From positions 89,733-153,732 of the forward strand of contig JAGKQE010000069.1 of the NCBI GenBank assembly GCA_022609375.1: a stretch of 64,000 nucleotides of DNA, given 5' to 3'. The translations under genes were made by a program, and so were the position numbers. Of this stretch, positions 35,381 through 47,040 are shown in pieces; the first letter of the stretch is position 1; each line of letters opens with the position of its first letter. A model generated the notes under the pieces. That model was not told the origin of the DNA. It made no database searches and saw only the letters and a list, made by a program, of their open reading frames with translations. The stretch comes from Xenosphaeropsis pyriputrescens. Lineage: Eukaryota > Ascomycota > Leotiomycetes > Phacidiales > Phacidiaceae.

Positions 35381-36725
35381 ATAATTACTAACTTATGGAG
35401 TACTGTGCTTCTTACTCTTATTCCCTTTACGGAGTACGTCATACCTGGTTATTGTGCTGAATATTATGGTGAAAGGTACCTACATATGTAACTATTAGAT
35501 CCATGTGGAACTCGAGCACTTTATTTCATCACTTGCTCCTCCATACCTACATGCCTTGGCACCTTGGATATATGCATGTAACATGGAATGTATGATATGC
35601 ACTTTGTTGGGTTCAGCCATAACAAAGGCGATCCAATTCCAAATCCATTGTGTTTGCTCTTCATTCTTCATTATTCATTCTTCCTCCTTCTCATCCTTGC
35701 GTCTCCGAACGGTGACCTCTTCCATCAATGAATGAACGAATGAATGTTATCTCTTCCTTTTCTTCCTCCTGCTCCTCCTCCCCCCTTTCCTCTTCGTCTT
35801 CACCATCGTCCTGCTCCTTCAAACTGAATAGTGATAGCTAAGATTCGTCTCGTCGTCCAACATCATCGCTTCAACCAACATTCTGAGTCAATCACTACCT
35901 ACAACCTCAACGGCCCGAGTTGCCCATTCCAGCGCGCAGATCAGCATTCGCAAACCAACAGACCAGTACCAAAGTATACCGAGTCCATTCCATTCTCCAC
36001 CCCCAAGCGCCACCCAGGCCTGATCCCTTCAACTCCAAACCTATGCGAACGGGCTCATCACCAAACAAGAACCATCGATCAGGATCAGGATCAGCACCAG
36101 CACTGATAAAGGGTACCAAGCAAGCTACGACGTTGGAGTAAAGTGGAAGAGAGAAAAGGGCAAGTGAAAGGGAAAGCGCGCCTGTCTTGCATACTCAAGT
36201 GCCTACCTAGGTATGTACTGTACCTGAGATAGCGTGAGTGGCACGGTTTAGCACTGGAGCACCCTTCTTTTAGTTGACAAGACTCTCAAAAACATGCCCA
36301 AACACCACCCAAGAACACTGCTCGTCAGCGCCGTCGTGCTCGGACTCTCGCCTACAAAGTCCCCTTCATACCTTTCTTATGCCTCATACCTCTCATACCT
36401 ACCCAGACCCTCCTTCACCCATTGTTTAACTCGTTTCTCTCTCAGACAAAGACAAAAACAAAGACACGCCAAGAAGCAGAAGGGATCACTTCAAATCACC
36501 GCATCGGATTGCTTCCAGCACCGCATTCAACAAGGTCCCAAGAAAATAAAAGAAAAGAAAAGAAAGGAAAATAGAGTAAGTCAAGTTGAGCTCACCTGTT
36601 GAAATGCAGTTCATTCCTTCATCGTCTATTTCTTCCCCATGTCACTTCGGGCGGCATCTAAGTATCAAAAGACCCCAAAAGACCAAAGAAGTCAGGTACC
36701 CGCTCAAAGAAACGTGGTTGCTGTT

Positions 36726-36772
36726 GATGCTGGTGCTGGTGCTGGTACTGGTACTGGTACTGGTCTTGGTTA
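36726..36772. repeat. (CTGGTR)n microsatellite
   Basis: Seven 6-bp units of CTGGTG/CTGGTA lie in the leader-like region before the gene at 37425. They produce a run of Leu-Val in one frame. Confidence 0.85.
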
Positions 36773-37424
36773 CTGACCTTCGTGGCTATCGCGCACAACA
36801 AAAGATCGACCGAGGGACGTCCATGTCCATCTCCATCTCTGCAAACACTCCGTACTTTATATGTATCACTGCACCCAACCAACATCAATACCCTCAATAC
36901 CCTCAAGGATAGCCGATGCCTCTGTCAATCATCACCTACTTTCAGTAATTCTAAGATCACGAGTGTGTGCTAACTGATCCCAGTTCTCTTTAGCAGCACC
37001 AGTGTCCTCGACGCCGCTCGTCTCTCATCGCCCTACCACGACCCAATCTCCTACCGTGCTCGTCCGTGCTCACCACGCTCATCCAAATCCCCCCCCCCTT
37101 CACCCTCGTCGTTCTTCGGCCTGCTCCTGTTTGAGATTGAGACGCCTCTTATCACCCATACATAGCCTGAGAAAAGGACCCATACAAATACAAAATAATC
37201 CCTTTGAATCCTCCTCCGCCCACACGCCACACGGTCACTGTTACTTTCGCATCAATACCTCTTCTTCAAGCGGCTATCAGGTTCACTTTGCATTACTCGT
37301 ATCCGAGAGTTAACCCCATCATTTAATCTATTGCCTGCAACGTCTGACCCATCTGAGTCAACTCTGCCAAGGTTTCCAACAGACTTGCCGACTACATAAA
37401 CATCCTTCTAGAAGCACCAGCATA

Positions 37425-37842
37425 ATGGGAGCATCTCTCGAATCTTCACGACCAATTATGGCTCCATCTGTAAGTTCCTTTGCGCCGCGCATGCTTTCAT
37501 AGATACAAGATCAGGAGAGACAACTGCTGACTGATATCATTGCAGCTGACCTCCAAGCGCGCTTCTCAACGCCTCAGCACCTACTCTACTACCCCCTCCG
37601 TCGCCGCCAGCACCGATAGCGCAAAGGAGGAAATCCACCAGATTGGCGTGGGCCTCGACAAGTTGGAGAACAAGAAGCTCGGCCAGCAGCGCTTCGTCCC
37701 TACACCCGAGAAGACCGATAACCTGAGCAAGCTTGCACTCGGCGCAAAGCTCGATCGTGCTCTCGGTCGAAGGATGGGTTCCCAGGATGCCGTCATGAGA
37801 GTCAAGAGCGGATCCCCAGAGAAGGAGGCTGTTGCTGCTTAA
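37425..37842 (+). CDS. Small conserved fungal protein, function unknown
   Basis: Exons 37425-37469 and 37546-37842 give 113 residues. The 76-bp intron (GTAAGT, TTGCAG) joins SRPIMAPS to LTSKRASQRL in phase 0. The head is Ser/Thr-rich. The middle EEIHQIGVGLDKLENKKLGQ and QQRFVPTPEKTDNLSKLALG and the block AKLDRALGRRMGSQDAVMR look like a conserved, charged helical protein. There is no signal peptide or membrane segment. The QQRF-x-P-T-P element faintly resembles Spo12-type cell-cycle proteins, but the likeness is too weak for a call. Codon usage is strongly biased, as in well-expressed genes (Hsp90, for example), which supports a real product. Confidence 0.75.
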
Positions 37843-38832
37843 AGGAGTCATTCACGATCTCAACCATCTCACCGATCCTTTGTGTGCGCAGACTCGATTT
37901 GAGGTTATCTGGCTGTGCAAAGCAGATGTCGATTCCGAATCTTCTCCGAACTTTGAATTGCTTCTTGGAAAATGAGGTGGTCGATGACAGGTGGATATCA
38001 GAGTCGGATCAGGTGAGGGAGGTTGATGATTGGACCGAGGGGGAATTGGATAGAGGCATTAATGTCGGCGTTCTTTTTGTCATGTCTTTTGTTGATGGGT
38101 TTCTTTGGTCTTCGCTACCTTCTCGGTATTAATCTCGCAATACCCCCTTTTGTCTGTTGTATATCTGCAATGCATCTGAATTATCAGTCTAGCTGGGAAG
38201 TTCTCTGGTTCGAAGTGATGGAATCTATGCGCTGCTCTACGATGCCTTGTTTAGTGATTCTGGTGCAGCCAGTTGCGAGTTATCTGTCTCAGCCTCTTAT
38301 GTACCTATTGTTGTATTTCGAGAGGGATCCTTCTCTTTCGTCATCCTGTAGTTTTGAATTTTAATGGAGTGCTTATGTCGATGTCCGGAGTGTCATCACG
38401 GTCATTTGAACGATTCGCATCAATGTACGTAAAACAACAATAAAGACTTGCTGTCTTATTTAGCTACGGCTGTACCTACGTATTCTGGTTGTATCACTTG
38501 CAGAAGACTGTCAGGTCTAGAGGCCTATCGTGCGGGAAGACTCATAGCCGCGTAGTTCTAGACATAAAGTTAGGTTCCATGGCTTTACGTAGGTACTTAA
38601 GATGCTCTCTTTCATATTATCCAGTTTAGCAAGTAGATGGGTTACAGAGCAACAAAATCTCAGTATTATAAAATCTAGTGCTGAGAGCTATCCGTTTAGA
38701 TACCAAAGCCTTGAATGATCTCTAGGATGGGAAGTGCGTGACACAATCTTTGGGACGTCGGAAACTGGCAAAAGGGATAATACGGAAATTCGGTAAAACA
38801 AGATAAAAAAGATTAAAAATTATATTATTTAG
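37843..38832. other. 3' flank and AT-rich gap
   Basis: 3' untranslated region of the small gene, then an increasingly AT-rich stretch up to the tRNA. On the minus strand the T-runs at about 38805-38820 serve as RNA polymerase III terminator for the tRNA. Confidence 0.5.
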
Positions 38833-38904
38833 TGACCTACGCAGGGATCGAACCTGCAATCTCTTGATTCGTAGTCAAGCGCCTTGCCATTGGGCCAGCA
38901 GGCC
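38833..38904 (-). tRNA. tRNA-Arg(ACG), copy 1
   Basis: 72 nt without intron. The cloverleaf can be drawn completely: acceptor stem GGCCTGC with GTAGGTC, D arm GCC/GGC, anticodon stem CTTGA/TCAAG with loop CTACGAA (anticodon ACG) and T arm GCAGG/CCTGC with TTCGATC. The A box (TGGCCCAATGG) and B box (GGTTCGATCCC) are present. It reads CGU, and CGC/CGA after inosine editing. A T-run follows on the minus strand. Confidence 0.97.
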
Positions 38905-39465
38905 TTTCAACTAATAATAATGATTTATTTCCTTACATATTATTGTAATATTATGTGCGGTGCCCCCGACTTGGATACTAATGAGATCTGGAAATACCCC
39001 TTGTATGAAGGTTAGTATTTATCTGTCGACATGAGTACCTATGCTGTGGTGCTCTAACAGATAAATTGGTTGTTGAATATCCAGTGTAAAAGAAAAGAGT
39101 TCAAAAATAGCATGGCAAATCATTAATGGTAAAAAAATAAAGACCGTAGATTGAGGATATAACCAAAATATGTTTGTTCAAAATTACCAGTTTACCATCT
39201 CCATAATAGATGTAGACCCGCCCACTATTGTAGCCCTGGCCACTTCAAGTCATCAATGTGTGATCACGAGTTTGGCGTTTTGTCGCGTAGTCCAAGTGAT
39301 ACGCGACTTTGAGAGCTCGGAGCTTCCCTGACGAACTTCAAAGTCCACTGCGTCTAAAACCGATATCTAACATCTCCACATCTTGCGCTTTCTCTTACTA
39401 CTAAACTCTCACTGAATAATCCATATCGCACGTCGCCTCTCTGAAAGCAGAGAATCCAACTCAGA
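38905..39465. other. Intergenic, pob3 promoter
   Basis: An AT-rich stretch next to the tRNA turns GC-richer towards 39240-39465, the likely promoter and leader of pob3. No gene is seen. Confidence 0.5.
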
Positions 39466-41380
39466 ATGGCGATGTAAGTTTTCTGACGTCAAGCTATTCC
39501 GATCGATCGGAATTCTTTCTGCCGATACAGCATTGTAAAGGACAGTACTGATGAAGATACAGGGAGAGTTTTGATAACGTATACCTTGACCTCTCGAAGG
39601 AAGGAGGCAAATGCCGTTTCGCAGAAAGTGGATTCGGATGGAAGCCTTCAGGCGGCGGCGATACCTTCACATTGGAGCATGATCAGATTGGCGGTGCCCA
39701 ATGGAGTAGAGCAGCAAAAGGCTACGAGGTGAAGATCATGCTAAGAAACTCGGGCATTGTACAACTAGATGGATTCCAGCAAGAAGTGAGTCTTACGATA
39801 GATAGCTAAATGCACTCTACTAATATTGGAACGTAGGATCTCGATCGCATTAGCAAAGTCTTCAAGAACTGGTACAGCACGAATCTGGAGACCAAGGAAC
39901 ATGCTCTTCGAGGATGGAACTGGGGAAAGGGCGAATTCAACAAGGCAGAGCTGGCTTTCAATGTTCAGAACAGACCGGCATTTGAGATTCCCTACTCTGA
40001 GATTACGAATACCAACTTGGCTGGAAAGAACGAGGTCGCCATCGAATTTGCTTTGCCAAGCAACGATGCGGACACTGGAACGAATGGCCATCTTGGAGGT
40101 GCTCGCGGCAAGGGCAAGAAGGCAGGTGCTGGAAAAGATCAACTTGTAGAGATGCGATTCTACATTCCTGGACTTGCAACGAAGAAGGAGACTAGAGATG
40201 ATGCTGATGCTGGTAGTGATGCGGATGGCGAGTCAGAGCAGAATGCGGCGAATCTGTTCTATGATACCCTGATGGAGAAGGCTGAGATTGGTGAGGTTGC
40301 CGGGGATACCTTTGCAACATTCTTGGATGTTCTTCATCTTACACCAAGGTTAGTGAGAGTATTGTTAGCCTTACGCACAGTACTGACGAAGTCACAGAGG
40401 CCGATTCGATATCGATATGTACGAAAAGTCTTTCCGTCTTCGTGGTAAGACTTACGACTACAAGATCCAATACGATAACATCAAGAAGTTCATGATCCTC
40501 CCAAAGCCGGACGAACTACACTACATGATCTGTATTGGTCTCGATCCCCCTCTTCGACAAGGACAAACCCGTTACCCGTTCTTGGTCATGCAATTTAAGA
40601 AGGATGAAGAGGTCACCATCGATTTGAACATGACCGACGAGCTTCTGAATGAGAAGTACAAGGACAAGCTCATGCCACATTACGAGCAGCCATTGCATCA
40701 AGTTGTGACACAAGTTTTCCGTGGTCTTGCTGGAAAGAAGGTCAATCAACCTGCAAAGGACTTCCTCAGGTATGCTTATCCTCTACATGGATTTAGAGCC
40801 CAAGCTAACACGAAATAGTCACCATGGCCAATACGGCATCAAGTGTTCTATCAAAGCCAGCGAAGGTTTCCTTTACTGTCTCGAGAAAGCTTTCATGTTT
40901 GTACCAAAGCCAGCCACTTACATTTCATACGAACAGACCGCCAGCATTACCTTCTCCCGCGTGGGCGGAGCTGTCTCCGCATCACGCACGTTCGATATCA
41001 CAGTACACATGAAGGGTGGAGCCGGTGACTCTCAATTCAGCAACATCAACCGCGAAGAACAAAAGCCACTCGAGGAATTCTTCAAGTCCAAGGGTCTTCG
41101 TGTCAAGAACGAGATGGATGAGGACAACACCGCTCTTCTCGCTGCCGCTCTCCGCGATCCAGACATGGCTAGCTCTGACGATGAAGTTGTCGCCGCCAGA
41201 GCTGATCGTGGCTCCGCTGATGATGATTCCGAGACCCCCGATGAAGACTTCCAGGATGACAGCGAGAGTGATGTCGCAGAGGAGTACGATAGTGCGCATG
41301 AAAGCTCTGGAAGCGATGAGGAGGAAGAGGGCAGTGATGACGAGGGAGACAGACCTAAGAAGAAGCCGAAGACTGGTTAG
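39466..41380 (+). CDS. pob3: FACT complex subunit Pob3
   Basis: Five exons, 39466-39473, 39563-39785, 39837-40348, 40398-40769 and 40819-41380, give 558 residues. The first coding exon holds only 8 bases; it joins to give MAMESFDNVYLDLSK, the family start. The acceptor is the second of two nearly identical GATACAG sites. The order is the structure-specific recognition (SSRP1/Pob3) domain, with KMLRNSG-like VKIMLRNSGIVQLDGFQQED and EITNTNLAGKNEVAIEF, the middle tandem PH domain (GRFDIDMYEKSFRLRGKTYD, then SHHGQYGIKCSIKASEGFLY) and an Asp/Glu/Ser tail from about residue 465 ending KKKPKTG. There is no HMG box, as expected for fungi. With Spt16 it reorganises nucleosomes in transcription and replication. 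Confidence 0.95.
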
Positions 41381-42125
41381 CTTGGAATTCATTTTGAAGA
41401 GTTTATGGCGTTTGGAGAAATTCGAGGGTGGGACTTTAGGGAAAAGAATTTGCATACCTGGTAGCTTGTGTGGATGAGAATACAGCTTGATCCTAGGAAT
41501 TGAGCTTTTACGGTCTTTTTGTGATCTGAAATGTACTCGTATAGATCATCCATGATGCGCTACCTGAAAATAAGGGTGAAGGAATAACTGAATAACTCGA
41601 GACAACTAATTGTACGACTCTTCACGACTCCTCTCAAATTCTTCTATGATTCTGCAGACAAATCCTGGCGAGTCAAATCCTATAGAACCGCAGCAGTGAA
41701 AGTATCTTGCCTTATGATGCATATATTCTTTGCATCTGTCGCCTGGGCATTTCGGTAGATGCGGATAGGAAGATGACGTCCATGGCTAATCAATATTGAT
41801 ACTATTTCCATTCTCAGATCAAAATCTTGCTAGATAATCTCCTCTTGACTCAAAGCACATATATTTGTCGTATCTACAGCCTCTTATTGATATACATCTT
41901 TTCATTATCAACTTGAGGATTCATTGATGGAACTGCTGGTCGTTCATTTCAGAGACCTTTGAAACAATCGCTTTCGCTAGTCGTTGCTCAGAAGATTTAC
42001 AAAAATATGAATTTCCACAAGACTGAAACTGAAGGAAGAAAAAGAACAACTAATCTCCACATCAGCAAACCTGATGGAAAAAAATACCAAAAAAAAGCAA
42101 AAACCTTAGAAAAAAAAGTAACTGA
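41381..42125. other. 3' flank of pob3 and AT-rich gap
   Basis: No gene is seen. The open frame running from 41959 through the tRNA is an artefact. A-runs on the plus strand at 42081-42120 are T-runs for the minus-strand tRNA and probably terminate it. Confidence 0.5.
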
Positions 42126-42197
42126 TGACCTACGCAGGGATCGAACCTGCAATCTCTTGATTCGTAGTCAAGCGCCTTGCCATTGGGCCAGCAGGCC
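42126..42197 (-). tRNA. tRNA-Arg(ACG), copy 2
   Basis: Identical over all 72 nt to the copies at 38833 and 46969, with the same anticodon ACG and the same strand. The flanks do not resemble those of the other copies apart from being AT-rich, so it is not a recent large duplication. A T-run lies downstream on the minus strand. Confidence 0.97.
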
Positions 42198-42358
42198 AGT
42201 TGAACCTATTTGTAATAAGATATAATAAAGTTTTCCTATTTGAAAATATATTTGCAAAAATTTAGAAAGTAGATAAAAAATCTGCTGCCTCGAAATGTCA
42301 GGCCCAGCACCAGAAGTATCAAAATCTCATCATTCATACAACAACAGGAATTACAGTC

Positions 42359-44152
42359 ATGGCGAAGAAACAATTCTTGAAGTTAGAGAAAAAGAAGACA
42401 AAGCATGTTCCACAGGTAGGTCGTTTCTGCAGGAGACAGTATGACAAGACTGATCATTTTGTAGGCGCCCGAATCTGCAGATGAATACTTAGCTGGTATG
42501 TCATGTATCGGGTGCAATTCCCCAACATGAACATTACTGATATTTCGTCATAGCTGGAGTAGATCTTGAAGAAGCAGGAGAGAAATGGAGAGGTGGCGAT
42601 GCTGCAAAGGTTGGCTCATCTCATAATGGAAAACCACGCATCGACTAATTCTGGAGAAAGTCAACTAGGTTCTTTGTTCGCGCCATCAACAATTACGACG
42701 AAGGACTAGGAAAGTTTCCAGAGTCTTTTGACTTGGTTTACAACAAGTAAGCGGCTTATGCCGATGTTACAAGATTGAGTCAGCTAATGGTAACCCAGGG
42801 CGAGAGTGCAATATGAGCTTACCCAGTATCCTAAGTTGCTTGCACAGCTTCCCGGTTCTCTGATAGATCTGTTGAGAACTGCTCTTGTATCGAGTCGTGC
42901 GGCTCTGGCTTTGAATGGTGCTAACGCTGATGTTTTATTGTGAGTACGAATTTTCGTCTCATTCACAAGGGTCTACAATACCTGTTTTCATTCTCGAAAT
43001 CACCCTTCAGCATATATTGACCCTCATAGCAACACCGCCCAGATTCTTACCAGCTTGGTAGAAGCTCTACAGGAGAACCGTACCGAAGCCGCCGGAGATA
43101 ACCTATCAAAGTACTTAGAAGAAGCACTCGGACTTTTTCAACAATGCTTGATTCTTCAAGAACAGCAGTATAACGAGTTCGAATTACAGAAGAATGGATT
43201 CCAGCCGGAGCCACAGGGTGAAGAAGCGTTAGACCGCATGGATGAAGAAGCAGGAGGCGTTCCACTGGGAGAAGCTGCGCCATCCGGAGACCAGGAGGAT
43301 CAGTGGGCAAGTGTCATTGAACCTGTCACTCAGGAATCTCTCTTGGACACCATTCTCGCCCAGCTAGAAACCCTCACGGTCCTCTGCGGCATTGTGACTC
43401 CCACTGTTGATGCAGAAACTCATCTAAGTGAACTGGAATCCTACTCCACACCTCTCCTGACACAAAAACTCCCTATCCTCATCTCTGCCCAGGATCCCAA
43501 ACGCGCAGCTGAAGTCGAGCTCACGAAAGCCAACTTTCTCGCTGCCATAGCAGACGCGAACTTCCGTGCCCAGCGAATTGACAACGCCAACTACGAGGCC
43601 GTCGTAACATCGACATACGAGCAGCTGGATTTGGCAAACAACCCTGAAGGTCTCTGTGACAAAGCAGAAGCTTACCTTACCTACTCCACCTCTGTGCGCA
43701 ACTTCGCGCCTGTAACGCCACAGCTCAGTAATTCACGATGGCAAGCGCTTAGTCTCGCCCTCAAAGCTTTTGGTGCGGCTACGAAGCTGCCATCTGCGGA
43801 GAACCTATCCAAAATCCATCTTGCACGTGGAGATACCGAGCTTCTTAGATTTCAGTTGGGATTAGACCCTACAAATTTTGCCGCGGCAAAGACGAATGGC
43901 CAACTGCTGTTGAAAAATGCGGGTACGTTTTATCGAGGAGCTATTGCTGTGGCTCGAAACGAGGGGAATGTAAAGGAGGTTAAAGAGGGTATGGTAAAGG
44001 AGGCCGTGGTATTGAGTCTAGGTGGTGATGGAGAGAAGCTGAGAAATTTGATAAAAGGAGACATGGAGGCTTGCAGAAGCGTACTGGAGGAGGCCGTCGA
44101 CGATGGATTGATCCTTATGGAGTGGTTAGCAGATTTTGGTGTGAGCGCTTGA
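42359..44152 (+). CDS. TPR-like helical protein, conserved in fungi
   Basis: Six exons, 42359-42415, 42465-42495, 42554-42609, 42661-42746, 42799-42939 and 43030-44152, give 497 residues. Junctions restore ADEYLAAGVDLEEAGEKWRG, DAAKSTRFFVRAINNYDEGL, YNKARVQYELTQYP and ADVLFNTAQILTSLVEAL, each continuing a helical repeat. The intron at 42610 has a non-standard GTTGGC donor. The early part reads like TPR units (AINNYDEGLGKFPESFDLVYNKA); the rest is all-helical with an insert rich in Glu and Gly at residues 205-240. No catalytic motif, signal peptide or membrane helix is visible. The start MAKKQFLKLEKKK is very basic. It may be a chaperone- or assembly-type factor, but I cannot name it securely. 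Five introns within the first 670 bases is high for this window. Confidence 0.8.
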
Positions 44153-44468
44153 TGGATTGGCTTGCGACTCGCGGCAATATTGGCTCAACGATGCGAAACA
44201 TTTATTTGGCCATGAGCAACGAGCAATCACCATGTGTGACGACGCAATTTTGAAACAAAGTGTATTCCATTGCACGTAACTGAGCAACCTGCTAAACAGC
44301 AAAGACAAGTTACAGCTAAAATCAATGACAGGTAGGAAGAAGTGATATCTTGTCAGTTCACTTTGAAGCCCGAGTGGTCTGCAACAAATTTACCCCTAAA
44401 CCTAACCAATGTCCCAGAGCGGAATCCGATCATGATATCCAGCAGAGAGTTCCAAGTCCCCTGACTCG
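44153..44468. other. Convergent 3' flank
   Basis: 316 bp between the stop codons of the TPR-like gene (plus) and the coiled-coil/F-box-like gene (minus). No further feature is seen. Confidence 0.5.
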
Positions 44469-45461
44469 TCACTTGCTAGTCAGGTTTGTCTCCAAGTGCT
44501 TTTTGATATTCTCGAGACGGGTGCGGTCCGTATCGATCCAGCGGTCATCCTCATCCCACAAGACTTCCACGACCCTAAACTTGTAGCCACAGTTGACCAA
44601 GTTTACGAGACCTTGAGTCGTGGTGATGCAACAACCCTTTCTGCGCCTTATTCCAAAGATGTTGTTGGATTTGGCGTGAAATTTGAATCGCAAGGTGTCC
44701 AAATTGGTACATCTTTTGAGGTGCTTGTACGCAAAAACCGAATGATGATGATCCCATGCGACAGTGATGTGCTTCAAGAAGCTAGCCATTTCATCATCGA
44801 TAGATCTGAGGTATTGGAAGAGGGAGGTGCTGTCCGCAAAGTCGAACTTGTTTTTGCCATAATAGATGCTGCCAGCCTCCGTACGCATCTGGGGAGAATG
44901 AGCCAAGACAGCTGGGTGAAGCTTTTTCCAGTCACAAGGAGCGAGAATTGAGATTGGCTCAGGCTCAACGAGTGCTTCCTCAAGAATTGCGTTTCTGATC
45001 TCTGGCGGGAGCCTCTCGAATGGGAACTTGTTTCTCAAGATATGGAGACTACGTGCGCTATCGAGCAGAGTCGCTGTCAGTGTATTGGCGCAAGAAACCC
45101 TATGTGAGTGCAATACTTACAATTCAGCCTCCCTCGTGTGCTTGTCAATTCTTTCCTTGCGATGTCCGACTTCAATCTCCAGCTTGGCCTTGGTCAGTGT
45201 AATCTCCTCGATTTGGCGAGTCAAAGCCTTGAGCTCTTCACCAAGATCCTCGATGAGTTCTTTATCTAGAGTGAGCTGTCTCGCCTCCTTGTTGGCCTTA
45301 TGCTGATGCTCACTGCAGATAGCAATCTGGTTGGAGAAGTCATCCTTGGAATTGGCCATTGTGATATGGAGCCTATCTGGGAGGTGTTCTTCATGGGTGG
45401 TCTTTCGAGGATCGTCAAGGATGTTGGTGACCTCCTCTGCGACACGTCCTAGTTTCTTCAT
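44469..45461 (-). CDS. Coiled-coil protein with F-box/2EXR-like motif
   Basis: Exons 45461-45121 and 45057-44469 give 309 residues. The 63-bp intron (GTAAGT, GATAG) joins REAEF to ARSLHILRNKFPF. Residues 55-115 are a charged coiled coil (LIEDLGEELKALTRQIEEIT, then LEIEVGHRKERIDK). Then comes FPFERLPPEIRNAILEEAL, the helix-turn start shared by fungal F-box-like and 2EXR-type proteins. The remaining 170 residues lack a known motif; two stretches (SPQMRTEAGSIYYGKNKFDF, then LFQYLRSIDDEMASFLKHI) are typical of this fungal family, in which the protein compares local names of neighbouring residues rather than a catalytic site. Function is unknown. The ATG at 45461 was chosen; MANSKDDF thirty-four residues later is an alternative. 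Confidence 0.75.
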
Positions 45462-46968
45462 GATGACCGTGGTAGTGGTGAATTAGGATCAATGGTCTGC
45501 CAGAAAAGCAGCAATTGCTTCTGCTTCCTCTGTAGAAAGGTAAACAAGGTGCTTGAATGACGCGTCGATATTGTGTACCGAAGGGAAGAGTGAACGAGTG
45601 GAGGATTGAGACCAACACGCGTTATGAAAGTCGTTGAAGTTGAACGCGAACTGAATGGGGCAGAAGAGTAATTGCAGTAGTACAATGGCGAGAGAAGCTG
45701 TTCCTATCGTTTTGGCAAGAGGACAAGGTGCTTGCGTGGTAAAGAGAAGAGAGAAGAACCATCTGCCGACGACAATGCCGTCTGAAATCTAAGGAAGAAG
45801 CATGTACGTGTGCTTATACTTGGGTTATGGTCAAAAGTGGTGAGATCTGAGTAGTTGCTCGTTAGCTAAGAGGGAGGTAGCGAGTTATCAAGCACGATGA
45901 GCGTACCTACCTGTTTCTGCAGACTTGCCGACGGACATCGTTCCAGCACATAGAGGATGCTTTGTTAGATAGATACCTACTCAGCCCAATTGAAACCTGT
46001 AGTATCCATCTACCTATAGCAGTATATAGGTCAAGCCATACTTGAGGACCTCATCGTCAAGGAGACCTCAGTGGCCTCTAGAGGCGACAAGAAATCATCC
46101 TGCTAGATTCTTTGAATTTTGGCTCTCTCTGAAATTCCTCTGGACTGTAGATACCGGTGATGGATGTGATTTGGGATCGAGTTCGGAACCAAGAGTATTC
46201 TCGTTATCCAGAGAGTCTGGAATAAGAATCATCCGGAGGAGATTGAGAGCATGTTTGGCAGCTTCGAAAGAAGAATTTGTAGGTAAGCCCTTTCACCAGG
46301 AAACGTTGGCAGCGAAATTTCCAAGTAACATAGTGGAAGAAGAATGGACTAGAGAAGCAGAAGCTTGTTTCACTGAAACGTGTTGAACAAGATATGCTTG
46401 AAAAGTATGATAGCTTGCCAATGAATACATGTATCTCTCAAGGAAATTTTGATGAAGGCCGTAACTGTTGTACGGTATAACAGATAAAGAAATGGCGGTT
46501 GGCATAACAAATAGAAACAAAAAGGCCTGGCGATATAATTGACTCATGAGCGTTGCTGTGCTGTGTCATTACTCAGGAGAACGTACCTGTTATAACAACT
46601 ACAACAAATTTCGCCAATTAGAAGGCCATAATGCGTTTCCACTTACAATACTAGATCGAAGGGAAAGGGGCAATACTCATGATGGTTTCAGCAATTTCTC
46701 ATATACTGTTGCAGTCGTCTTCGTGTGCCAAAACCCAGAGGGCCAACCTAATTGTGACGATCCCACGAAGGTACATAGAACTTGAATCAACCTTCAACCT
46801 ATGATTATTTTGCACCTCTTGTTTCGAAAGAACCTCTACCAGCATCGATAACACTTCAGTATTCAAAAGCGAAAAGTCGATCTCTTCCAACAAGAGGCAG
46901 AAGAAAAATCGTTGCACAGATCACTGAACATGCAGAAAACAAGAGAAATCGGCAAAAAGATAAACTGT
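45462..46968. other. Gene-poor gap with weak coding-like trace
   Basis: Upstream of the coiled-coil gene no promoter element stands out. On the minus strand at about 46098-46274 a frame reads as protein (NSSFEAAKHALNLLRM) but has no start or splice partner. A plus-strand frame overlaps it at 46042-46386. Neither can be called a gene. Confidence 0.4.
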
Positions 46969-47040
46969 TGACCTACGCAGGGATCGAACCTGCAATCTCT
47001 TGATTCGTAGTCAAGCGCCTTGCCATTGGGCCAGCAGGCC
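46969..47040 (-). tRNA. tRNA-Arg(ACG), copy 3
   Basis: Third identical 72-nt copy, same strand. A short T-run (plus AAAAA at about 46954) follows on the minus strand as terminator. Neighbouring sequence differs from the other two copies. Confidence 0.97.

Larger units (their letters stand above)
34197..37424. other. 3.2 kb gap rich in simple repeats and pyrimidine tracts
   Basis: No gene is supported. Tandem repeats are listed separately. From about 35640 the plus strand is strongly pyrimidine-rich (CTTC, CTCC), typical of a fungal transcription start and leader, so the small gene at 37425 may have a long leader. A 103-codon open frame at 36294-36602 could be an upstream frame in it, but it has no family resemblance. 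Confidence 0.45.

Noticed and set aside
35139..35442. 80- and 94-codon minus frames
   Set aside because: Both translate the GAGYT and TATATGTAGAG repeats.
36586..36912. 108-codon plus frame
   Set aside because: Dominated by Leu-Val from the CTGGTR microsatellite; no start context or homology-like sequence.
41959..42225. 88-codon frame reading through the second tRNA
   Set aside because: The C-terminal part is translated tRNA sequence; the rest is A-rich spacer.
45100..45120. A 21-bp intron in the coiled-coil gene using the CATAG acceptor
   Set aside because: Frame is kept, but 21 bp is too short for splicing. The GATAG acceptor at 45058 also keeps frame and gives 63 bp.
46042..46386. 114-codon plus frame and overlapping minus frame
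   Set aside because: Neither has a family resemblance or splice partner; the two contradict each other.
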